Source: Sacculina carcini (taxonomy: Eukaryota; Arthropoda; Thecostraca; Sacculinidae). Taken from it: a stretch of DNA of 64,000 nucleotides. Where the stretch lies: NCBI GenBank assembly GCA_916048095.2, contig OU696580.1:124001-188000 (forward strand). Reading direction: 5' to 3'. A model generated the notes under the pieces. The model was not told where the DNA came from. It made no database searches and saw only the letters and a program-made list of their open reading frames with translations. Positions 1 through 10,471 of the stretch are shown one piece after another (position 1 is the stretch's first letter; every line of letters starts with the position of its first letter). The position numbers were made by a program, and so were the translations under genes.

Positions 1-10
1 TACCTAAGTG

Positions 11-21
11 TGCCCCAAGTG
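11..21. repeat. v12 units (tgccccaagtg), 12 sites
   Basis: v12 is an X unit with T to C at position 6, seen at 11, 4697, 5335, 7898, 12331, 14971, 17754, 23045, 30316, 39798, 42537 and 54351. Where I checked, it is followed by W and v4. It occurs in HOR versions that carry v6, and nearly all sites can be explained by the duplications listed separately. Confidence 0.85.
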
Positions 22-967
22 TTACCTAAGTGTGCCGTAAGTTTTACCTAAGTGTGCCCTAAGTGTTACCTAAGTGTTACCTAAGTGTGCCCAAAGTGTT
101 ACCTAAGTGTTACCTAAGTGTGCCCTAAGTGTTACCTAAGTGTTACCTAAGTGTTACCTAAGTGTTACCTAAGTGTTACCTAAGTGTGCCCTAAGTGTTA
201 CCTAAGTGTGCCCTAAGTGTGCCCTAAGTGTTACCTAAGTGTGCCCTAAGTGTTACCTAAGTGTGCCCTAAGTGTTACCTAAGTGTACCCTAAGTGTTAC
301 CTAAGTGTTACCTAAGTGTTACCTAAGTGTTACCCAAGTGTTACCGAAGTGTGCCCTAAGTGTTACCTAAGTGTTACCTAAGTGTTACCTAAGTGTTACC
401 TAAGTGTTACCTAAGTGTTACCTAAGTGTTACCTAAGTGTTACCTAAGTGTTACCTAAGTGTGCCCTAAGTGTTACCTAAGTGTTACCTAAGTGTTACCT
501 AAGTGTGCCCTAAGTGTTACCTAAGTGTGCCCTAAGTGTTACCTAAGTGTTACCTAAGTGTGCCATAGGTGTTACCTAAGTGTGCCCTAAGTGTTACCTA
601 AGTGTACCCTAAGTGTTACCTAAGTGTTACCTAAGTGTTACCTAAGTGTTACCTAAGTGTGCCCTAAGTGTGCCCTAAGTGTTACCTAAGTGTGCCCTAA
701 GTGTTACCTAAGTGTGCCGTAAGTTTTACCTAAGTGTGCCCTAAGTGTTACCTAAGTGTTACCTAAGTGTGCCCAAAGTGTTACCTAAGTGTGCCCTAAG
801 TGTTACCTAAGTGTGCCCTAAGTGTTACCTAAGTGTGCCCTAAGTGTGCCCTAAGTGTTACCTAAGTGTGCCCTAAGTGTTACCTAAGTGTGCCCTAAGT
901 GTTACCTAAGTGTACCCTAAGTGTTACCTAAGTGTTACCTAAGTGTTACCTAAGTGTTACCCAAGTG

Positions 968-2463
968 TTACCGAAGTGTGCCCTAAGTGTTACCTAAGTG
1001 TTACCTAAGTGTTACCTAAGTGTTACCTAAGTGTTACCTAAGTGTTACCTAAGTGTTACCTAAGTGTTACCTAAGTGTGCCCTAAGTGTTACCTAAGTGT
1101 TACCCAAGTGTTACCTAAGTGTTGCCTAAGTGTTACCTAAGTGTGCCCTAAGTGTGCCCTAAGTGTTACCTAAGTTTTACCTAAGTGTTACCTAAGTGTT
1201 ACCTAAGTGTTACCTAAGTGTGCCCTAAGTGTTACCTAAGTGTTACCTAAGTGTGCCCAAAGTGTTACCTAAGTGTGCCCTAAGTGTTACCTAAGTGTGC
1301 CCTAAGTGTTACCTAAGTGTGCCCTAAGTGTGCCCTAAGTGTTACCTAAGTGTGCCCTAAGTGTTACCTAAGTGTTACCTAAGTGTGCCCTAAGTGTTAC
1401 CTAAGTGTGCCCTAAGTGTTACCTAAGTGTGACCTAAGTGTTACCTAAGTGTGCCCTAAGTGTGCCCTAAGTGTTACCTAAGTGTTACCTAAGTGTGCCC
1501 TAAGTGTTACCTAAGTGTGCCCTAAGTGTTACCTAAGTGTGCCCTAAGTGTTACCTAAGTGTGCCCTAAGTGTTACCTAAGTGTTACCTAAGTGTTACCT
1601 AAGTGTTACCTAAGTGTTACCTAAGTGTGCCCTAAGTGTTACCTAAGTGTTACCTAAGTGTTACCTAAGTGTTACCTAAGTGTTACCTAAGTGTGCCCTA
1701 AGTGTTACCTAAGTGTGCCCTAAGTGTGCCCTAAGTGTTACCTAAGTGTGCCCTAAGTGTTACCTAAGTGTGCCCTAAGTGTTACCTAAGTGTACCCTAA
1801 GTGTTACCTAAGTGTTACCTAAGTGTTACCTAAGTGTTACCCAAGTGTTACCGAAGTGTGCCCTAAGTGTTACCTAAGTGTTACCTAAGTGTTACCTAAG
1901 TGTTACCTAAGTGTTACCTAAGTGTTACCTAAGTGTTACCTAAGTGTTACCTAAGTGTGCCCTAAGTGTTACCTAAGTGTTACCTAAGTGTTACCTAAGT
2001 GTGCCCTAAGTGTTACCTAAGTGTGCCCTAAGTGTTACCTAAGTGTTACCTAAGTGTGCCATAGGTGTTACCTAAGTGTGCCCTAAGTGTTACCTAAGTG
2101 TACCCTAAGTGTTACCTAAGTGTTACCTAAGTGTTACCTAAGTGTTACCTAAGTGTGCCCTAAGTGTGCCCTAAGTGTTACCTAAGTGTGCCCTAAGTGT
2201 TACCTAAGTGTGCCGTAAGTTTTACCTAAGTGTGCCCTAAGTGTTACCTAAGTGTTACCTAAGTGTGCCCAAAGTGTTACCTAAGTGTGCCCTAAGTGTT
2301 ACCTAAGTGTGCCCTAAGTGTTACCTAAGTGTGCCCTAAGTGTGCCCTAAGTGTTACCTAAGTGTGCCCTAAGTGTTACCTAAGTGTGCCCTAAGTGTTA
2401 CCTAAGTGTACCCTAAGTGTTACCTAAGTGTTACCTAAGTGTTACCTAAGTGTTACCCAAGTG
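968..2463. repeat. 1,496-bp dimeric HOR, reference left copy
   Basis: The first half (968-1,847, 80 units) runs v1, X, W x8, X, W, v2, W, v10 (1,122), W, X x2, v7 (1,166), W x4, X, W x2, v5 (1,254), and on through v9 (1,430) to v3, W x3, v2. The second half (1,848-2,463, 56 units) runs v1, X, W x8 and on through v6 (2,057), a first v3, then v4 (2,211), v5 and a second v3 to v2. The 136 units equal exactly two 68-unit HORs. v7, v8/v9 and v10 belong to one half; v6 and v4 to the other. Confidence 0.9.
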
Positions 2464-2639
2464 TTACCGAAGTGTGCCCTAAGTGTTACCTAAGTGTTAC
2501 CTAAGTGTTACCTAAGTGTTACCTAAGTGTTACCTAAGTGTTACCTAAGTGTTACCTAAGTGTTACCTAAGTGTGCCCTAAGTGTTACCTAAGTGTTACC
2601 CAAGTGTTACCTAAGTGTGCCCTAAGTGTTACCTAAGTG

Positions 2640-5290
2640 TTACCTAAGTGTTACCTAAGTGTTACCTAAGTGTTACCTAAGTGTTACCTAAGTGTTACCT
2701 AAGTGTTACCTAAGTGTTACCTAAGTGTGCCCTAAGTGTTACCTAAGTGTGCCCTAAGTGTGCCCTAAGTGTTACCTAAGTTTTACCTAAGTGTTACCTA
2801 AGTGTTACCTAAGTGTGCCCTAAGTGTTACCTAAGTGTGCCCTAAGTGTTACCTAAGTGTGCCCAAAGTGTTACCTAAGTGTGCCCTAAGTGTTACCTAA
2901 GTGTGCCCTAAGTGTGCCCTAAGTGTGCCCTAAGTGTTACCTAAGTGTGCCCTAAGTGTTACCTAAGTGTTACCTAAGTGTGCCCTAAGTGTTACCTAAG
3001 TGTGCCCTAAGTGTTACCTAAATGTGACCTAAGTGTTACCTAAGTGTTACCTAAGTGTGCCCTAAGTGTTACCTAAGTGTGCCCTAAGTGTTACCTAAGT
3101 GTGCCCTAAGTGTGCCCTAAGTGTTACCTAAGTGTTACCTAAGTGTTACCTAAGTGTTACCTAAGTGTTACCTAAGTGTTACCTAAGTGTGCCCTAAGTG
3201 TTACCTAAGTGTGCCCTAAGTGTTACCTAAGTGTGCCCTAAGTGTTACCTAAGTGTACCCTAAGTGTTACCTAAGTGTTACCTAAGTGTTACCTAAGTGT
3301 TACCCAAGTGTTACCGAAGTGTGCCCTAAGTGTTACCTAAGTGTTACCTAAGTGTTACCTAAGTGTGCCCTAAGTGTTACCTAAGTGTTACCTAAGTGTT
3401 ACCTAAGTGTTACCTAAGTGTTACCTAAGTGTGCCCTAAGTGTTACCTAAGTGTTACCTAAGTGTGCCCAAAGTGTTACCTAAGTGTGCCCTAAGTGTTA
3501 ACTAAGTGTGCCCTAAGTGTTACCTAAGTGTGCCCTAAGTGTGCCCTAAGTGTTACCTAAGTGTGCCCTAAGTGTTACCTAAGTGTTACCTAAGTGTGCC
3601 CTAAGTGTTACCTAAGTGTGCCCTAAGTGTTACCTAAATGTGACCTAAGTGTTACCTAAGTGTGCCCTAAGTGTGCCCTAAGTGTTACCTAAGTGTGCCC
3701 TAAGTGTTACCTAAGTGTGCCGTAAGTTTTACCTAAGTGTGCCCTAAGTGTTACCTAAGTGTTACCTAAGTGTGCCCAAAGTGTTACCTAAGTGTGCCCT
3801 AAGTGTTACCTAAGTGTGCCCTAAGTGTTACCTAAGTGTGCCCTAAGTGTGCCCTAAGTGTTACCTAAGTGTGCCCTAAGTGTTACCTAAGTGTGCCCTA
3901 AGTGTTACCTAAGTGTACCCTAAGTGTTACCTAAGTGTTACCTAAGTGTTACCTAAGTGTTACCCAAGTGTTACCGAAGTGTGCCCTAAGTGTTACCTAA
4001 GTGTTACCTAAGTGTTACCTAAGTGTTACCTAAGTGTTACCTAAGTGTTACCTAAGTGTTACCTAAGTGTTACCTAAGTGTGCCCTAAGTGTTACCTAAG
4101 TGTTACCCAAGTGTTACCTAAGTGTTACCTAAGTGTTACCTAAGTGTGCCCTAAGTGTGCCCTAAGTGTTACCTAAGTTTTACCTAAGTGTTACCTAAGT
4201 GTTACCTAAGTGTTACCTAAGTGTGCCCTAAGTGTTACCTAAGTGTTACCTAAGTGTGCCCAAAGTGTTACCTAAGTGTGCCCTAAGTGTTACCTAAGTG
4301 TGCCCTAAGTGTTACCTAAGTGTGCCCTAAGTGTGCCCTAAGTGTTACCTAAGTGTGCCCTAAGTGTTACCTAAGTGTTACCTAAATGTGACCTAAGTGT
4401 TACCTAAGTGTGCCCTAAGTGTGCCCTAAGTGTTACCTAAGTGTGCCCTAAGTGTTACCTAAGTGTGCCCTAAGTGTTACCTAAGTGTGCCCTAAGTGTT
4501 ACCTAAGTGTTACCTAAGTGTGCCATAGGTGTTACCTAAGTGTGCCCTAAGTGTTACCTAAGTGTACCCTAAGTGTTACCTAAGTGTTACCTAAGTGTTA
4601 CCTAAGTGTTACCCAAGTGTTACCGAAGTGTGCCCTAAGTGTTACCTAAGTGTGCCCTAAGTGTTACCTAAGTGTGCCCTAAGTGTTACCTAAGTGTGCC
4701 CCAAGTGTTACCTAAGTGTGCCGTAAGTTTTACCTAAGTGTGCCCTAAGTGTTACCTAAGTGTTACCTAAGTGTGCCCAAAGTGTTACCTAAGTGTTACC
4801 TAAGTGTGCCCTAAGTGTTACCTAAGTGTTACCTAAGTGTTACCTAAGTGTTACCTAAGTGTTACCTAAGTGTGCCCTAAGTGTTACCTAAGTGTGCCCT
4901 AAGTGTGCCCTAAGTGTTACCTAAGTGTGCCCTAAGTGTTACCTAAGTGTGCCCTAAGTGTTACCTAAGTGTACCCTAAGTGTTACCTAAGTGTTACCTA
5001 AGTGTTACCTAAGTGTTACCCAAGTGTTACCGAAGTGTGCCCTAAGTGTTACCTAAGTGTTACCTAAGTGTTACCTAAGTGTTACCTAAGTGTTACCTAA
5101 GTGTTACCTAAGTGTTACCTAAGTGTTACCTAAGTGTGCCCTAAGTGTTACCTAAGTGTTACCTAAGTGTTACCTAAGTGTGCCCTAAGTGTTACCTAAG
5201 TGTGCCCTAAGTGTTACCTAAGTGTTACCTAAGTGTGCCATAGGTGTTACCTAAGTGTGCCCTAAGTGTTACCTAAGTGTACCCTAAGTG
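2640..5290. repeat. Spaced duplication (3.2 kb), left member
   Basis: v1 units at 3,311, 3,971, 4,620 and 5,027, v8 at 3,014 and v11 at 3,498 recur 3,201 bp further on. Upstream of v8 the shift is 3,223 bp (v7 at 2,772 / 5,995) because this member has one extra X-W pair. Ends are approximate. At 5,280 a v3 unit is followed directly by X, whereas the partner has v3 followed by W, marking the right break. Confidence 0.8.
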
Positions 5291-5859
5291 TGCCCTAAGT
5301 GTTACCTAAGTGTGCCCTAAGTGTTACCTAAGTGTGCCCCAAGTGTTACCTAAGTGTGCCGTAAGTTTTACCTAAGTGTGCCCTAAGTGTTACCTAAGTG
5401 TTACCTAAGTGTGCCCTAAGTGTTACCTAAGTGTGCCCTAAGTGTTACCTAAATGTGACCTAAGTGTTACCTAAGTGTGCCCTAAGTGTGCCCTAAGTGT
5501 TACCTAAGTGTGCCCTAAGTGTTACCTAAGTGTGCCGTAAGTTTTACCTAAGTGTGCCCTAAGTGTTACCTAAGTGTTACCTAAGTGTGCCCAAAGTGTT
5601 ACCTAAGTGTGCCCTAAGTGTTACCTAAGTGTGCCCTAAGTGTTACCTAAGTGTGCCCTAAGTGTGCCCTAAGTGTTACCTAAGTGTGCCCTAAGTGTTA
5701 CCTAAGTGTGCCCTAAGTGTTACCTAAGTGTACCCTAAGTGTTACCTAAGTGTTACCTAAGTGTTACCTAAGTGTTACCCAAGTGTTACCGAAGTGTGCC
5801 CTAAGTGTTACCTAAGTGTTACCTAAGTGTTACCTAAGTGTTACCTAAGTGTTACCTAA

Positions 5860-8490
5860 GTGTTACCTAAGTGTTACCTAAGTGTTACCTAAGTGTTACC
5901 TAAGTGTTACCTAAGTGTTACCTAAGTGTTACCTAAGTGTTACCTAAGTGTGCCCTAAGTGTTACCTAAGTGTGCCCTAAGTGTGCCCTAAGTGTTACCT
6001 AAGTTTTACCTAAGTGTTACCTAAGTGTTACCTAAGTGTGCCCTAAGTGTTACCTAAGTGTGCCCTAAGTGTTACCTAAGTGTGCCCAAAGTGTTACCTA
6101 AGTGTGCCCTAAGTGTGCCCTAAGTGTGCCCTAAGTGTTACCTAAGTGTGCCCTAAGTGTTACCTAAGTGTTACCTAAGTGTGCCCTAAGTGTTACCTAA
6201 GTGTGCCCTAAGTGTTACCTAAATGTGACCTAAGTGTTACCTAAGTGTTACCTAAGTGTGCCCTAAGTGTTACCTAAGTGTGCCCTAAGTGTTACCTAAG
6301 TGTGCCCTAAGTGTGCCCTAAGTGTTACCTAAGTGTTACCTAAGTGTTACCTAAGTGTTACCTAAGTGTTACCTAAGTGTTACCTAAGTGTGCCCTAAGT
6401 GTTACCTAAGTGTGCCCTAAGTGTTACCTAAGTGTGCCCTAAGTGTTACCTAAGTGTACCCTAAGTGTTACCTAAGTGTTACCTAAGTGTTACCTAAGTG
6501 TTACCCAAGTGTTACCGAAGTGTGCCCTAAGTGTTACCTAAGTGTTACCTAAGTGTTACCTAAGTGTGCCCTAAGTGTTACCTAAGTTTTACCTAAGTGT
6601 TACCTAAGTGTTACCTAAGTGTTACCTAAGTGTGCCCTAAGTGTTACCTAAGTGTTACCTAAGTGTGCCCAAAGTGTTACCTAAGTGTGCCCTAAGTGTT
6701 AACTAAGTGTGCCCTAAGTGTTACCTAAGTGTGCCCTAAGTGTGCCCTAAGTGTTACCTAAGTGTGCCCTAAGTGTTACCTAAGTGTTACCTAAGTGTGC
6801 CCTAAGTGTTACCTAAGTGTGCCCTAAGTGTTACCTAAATGTGACCTAAGTGTTACCTAAGTGTGCCCTAAGTGTGCCCTAAGTGTTACCTAAGTGTGCC
6901 CTAAGTGTTACCTAAGTGTGCCGTAAGTTTTACCTAAGTGTGCCCTAAGTGTTACCTAAGTGTTACCTAAGTGTGCCCAAAGTGTTACCTAAGTGTGCCC
7001 TAAGTGTTACCTAAGTGTGCCCTAAGTGTTACCTAAGTGTGCCCTAAGTGTGCCCTAAGTGTTACCTAAGTGTGCCCTAAGTGTTACCTAAGTGTGCCCT
7101 AAGTGTTACCTAAGTGTACCCTAAGTGTTACCTAAGTGTTACCTAAGTGTTACCTAAGTGTTACCCAAGTGTTACCGAAGTGTGCCCTAAGTGTTACCTA
7201 AGTGTTACCTAAGTGTTACCTAAGTGTTACCTAAGTGTTACCTAAGTGTTACCTAAGTGTTACCTAAGTGTTACCTAAGTGTGCCCTAAGTGTTACCTAA
7301 GTGTTACCCAAGTGTTACCTAAGTGTTACCTAAGTGTTACCTAAGTGTGCCCTAAGTGTGCCCTAAGTGTTACCTAAGTGTTACCTAAGTGTTACCTAAG
7401 TGTTACCTAAGTGTTACCTAAGTGTGCCCTAAGTGTTACCTAAGTGTTACCTAAGTGTGCCCAAAGTGTTACCTAAGTGTGCCCTAAGTGTTACCTAAGT
7501 GTGCCCTAAGTGTTACCTAAGTGTGCCCTAAGTGTGCCCTAAGTGTTACCTAAGTGTGCCCTAAGTGTTACCTAAGTGTTACCTAAATGTGACCTAAGTG
7601 TTACCTAAGTGTGCCCTAAGTGTGCCCTAAGTGTTACCTAAGTGTGCCCTAAGTGTTACCTAAGTGTGCCCTAAGTGTTACCTAAGTGTGCCCTAAGTGT
7701 TACCTAAGTGTTACCTAAGTGTGCCATAGGTGTTACCTAAGTGTGCCCTAAGTGTTACCTAAGTGTACCCTAAGTGTTACCTAAGTGTTACCTAAGTGTT
7801 ACCTAAGTGTTACCCAAGTGTTACCGAAGTGTGCCCTAAGTGTTACCTAAGTGTGCCCTAAGTGTTACCTAAGTGTGCCCTAAGTGTTACCTAAGTGTGC
7901 CCCAAGTGTTACCTAAGTGTGCCGTAAGTTTTACCTAAGTGTGCCCTAAGTGTTACCTAAGTGTTACCTAAGTGTGCCCAAAGTGTTACCTAAGTGTTAC
8001 CTAAGTGTGCCCTAAGTGTTACCTAAGTGTTACCTAAGTGTTACCTAAGTGTTACCTAAGTGTTACCTAAGTGTGCCCTAAGTGTTACCTAAGTGTGCCC
8101 TAAGTGTGCCCTAAGTGTTACCTAAGTGTGCCCTAAGTGTTACCTAAGTGTGCCCTAAGTGTTACCTAAGTGTACCCTAAGTGTTACCTAAGTGTTACCT
8201 AAGTGTTACCTAAGTGTTACCCAAGTGTTACCGAAGTGTGCCCTAAGTGTTACCTAAGTGTTACCTAAGTGTTACCTAAGTGTTACCTAAGTGTTACCTA
8301 AGTGTTACCTAAGTGTTACCTAAGTGTTACCTAAGTGTGCCCTAAGTGTTACCTAAGTGTTACCTAAGTGTTACCTAAGTGTGCCCTAAGTGTTACCTAA
8401 GTGTGCCCTAAGTGTTACCTAAGTGTTACCTAAGTGTGCCATAGGTGTTACCTAAGTGTGCCCTAAGTGTTACCTAAGTGTACCCTAAGT
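5860..8490. repeat. Spaced duplication (3.2 kb), right member
   Basis: This is the partner of 2,640-5,290, with v8 at 6,215, v1 at 6,512, 7,172, 7,821 and 8,228 and v11 at 6,699. About 570 bp separate the two members. It was later copied again as part of the 4,433-bp tandem duplication. Confidence 0.8.
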
Positions 8491-9426
8491 GTTACCTAAG
8501 TGTTACCTAAGTGTTACCTAAGTGTTACCTAAGTGTGCCCTAAGTGTGCCCTAAGTGTTACCTAAGTGTGCCCTAAGTGTTACCTAAGTGTGCCGTAAGT
8601 TTTACCTAAGTGTGCCCTAAGTGTTACCTAAGTGTTACCTAAGTGTGCCCAAAGTGTTACCTAAGTGTGCCCTAAGTGTTACCTAAGTGTGCCCTAAGTG
8701 TTACCTAAGTGTGCCCTAAGTGTGCCCTAAGTGTTACCTAAGTGTGCCCTAAGTGTTACCTAAGTGTGCCCTAAGTGTTACCTAAGTGTACCCTAAGTGT
8801 TACCTAAGTGTTACCTAAGTGTTACCTAAGTGTTACCCAAGTGTTACCGAAGTGTGCCCTAAGTGTTACCTAAGTGTTACCTAAGTGTTACCTAAGTGTT
8901 ACCTAAGTGTTACCTAAGTGTTACCTAAGTGTTACCTAAGTGTTACCTAAGTGTGCCCTAAGTGTTACCTAAGTGTTACCCAAGTGTTACCTAAGTGTTG
9001 CCTAAGTGTTACCTAAGTGTGCCCTAAGTGTGCCCTAAGTGTTACCTAAGTTTTACCTAAGTGTTACCTAAGTGTTACCTAAGTGTTACCTAAGTGTGCC
9101 CTAAGTGTTACCTAAGTGTTACCTAAGTGTGCCCAAAGTGTTACCTAAGTGTGCCCTAAGTGTTACCTAAGTGTGCCCTAAGTGTTACCTAAGTGTGCCG
9201 TAAGTTTTACCTAAGTGTGCCCTAAGTGTTACCTAAGTGTTACCTAAGTGTGCCCAAAGTGTTACCTAAGTGTGCCCTAAGTGTTACCTAAGTGTGCCCT
9301 AAGTGTTACCTAAGTGTGCCCTAAGTGTGCCCTAAGTGTTACCTAAGTGTGCCCTAAGTGTTACCTAAGTGTACCCTAAGTGTTACCTAAGTGTTACCTA
9401 AGTGTTACCTAAGTGTTACCCAAGTG

Positions 9427-9811
9427 TTACCGAAGTGTGCCCTAAGTGTTACCTAAGTGTGCCCTAAGTGTTACCTAAGTGTGCCCTAAGTTTTACCTAA
9501 GTGTGCCCTAAGTGTTACCTAAGTGTTACCTAAGTGTGCCCAAAGTGTTACCTAAGTGTACCCTAAGTGTTACCTAAGTGTTACCTAAGTGTTACCTAAG
9601 TGTTACCCAAGTGTTACCGAAGTGTGCCCTAAGTGTTACCTAAGTGTTACCTAAGTGTGCCCTAAGTGTTACCTAAGTGTGCCCTAAGTGTGCCCTAAGT
9701 GTTACCTAAGTGTGCCCTAAGTGTTACCTAAGTGTGCCCTAAGTGTTACCTAAGTGTACCCTAAGTGTTACCTAAGTGTTACCTAAGTGTTACCTAAGTG
9801 TTACCCAAGTG
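9427..9811. repeat. Condensed HOR remnants (17 + 18 units)
   Basis: Two very short v1-to-v1 intervals occur in a row (187 and 198 bp). They keep the ends of the HOR (v1, X ... v3, W x3, v2) but have lost most of the middle. The same pair occurs at 13,860-14,244 in the second 4,433-bp copy, so the deletion is older than that duplication. Confidence 0.88.
9482..9492. repeat. Intermediate unit between X and v4
   Basis: tgccctaagtt carries the end substitution of v4 (final G to T) but keeps the C of X at position 5. It recurs only at 13,915 in the duplicate. It shows that the two substitutions that define v4 can be separated, by back mutation or by recombination within the unit. Confidence 0.9.
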
Positions 9812-10471
9812 TTACCGAAGTGTGCCCTAAGTGTTACCTAAGTGTTACCTAAGTGTTACCTAAGTGTTACCTAAGTGTTACCTAAGTGTTACCTAAGTGT
9901 TACCTAAGTGTTACCTAAGTGTGCCCTAAGTGTTACCTAAGTGTTACCCAAGTGTTACCTAAGTGTTACCTAAGTGTTACCTAAGTGTGCCCTAAGTGTG
10001 CCCTAAGTGTTACCTAAGTTTTACCTAAGTGTTACCTAAGTGTTACCTAAGTGTTACCTAAGTGTGCCCTAAGTGTTACCTAAGTGTTACCTAAGTGTGC
10101 CCAAAGTGTTACCTAAGTGTGCCCTAAGTGTTACCTAAGTGTGCCCTAAGTGTTACCTAAGTGTGCCCTAAGTGTGCCCTAAGTGTTACCTAAGTGTGCC
10201 CTAAGTGTTACCTAAGTGTTACCTAAATGTGACCTAAGTGTTACCTAAGTGTGCCCTAAGTGTGCCCTAAGTGTTACCTAAGTGTGCCCTAAGTGTTACC
10301 TAAGTGTGCCCTAAGTGTTACCTAAGTGTGCCCTAAGTGTTACCTAAGTGTTACCTAAGTGTGCCATAGGTGTTACCTAAGTGTGCCCTAAGTGTTACCT
10401 AAGTGTACCCTAAGTGTTACCTAAGTGTTACCTAAGTGTTACCTAAGTGTTACCCAAGTGTTACCGAAGTG

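Larger units (their letters stand above)
6039..10471. repeat. 4,433-bp tandem duplication, copy 1
   Basis: The sequence matches 10,472-14,904 at a fixed shift of 403 units. The run of v1 spacings 60, 59, 37, 56, 53, 17, 18, 59 from 6,512 to 10,461 is repeated from 10,945 to 14,894. v11 at 6,699 and tgccctaagtt at 9,482 recur at the same shift. The left joint is placed where unit order first agrees (W at 6,028 against v1 at 10,461). One difference: v7 is missing near 7,376 but present near 11,809. Confidence 0.92.
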
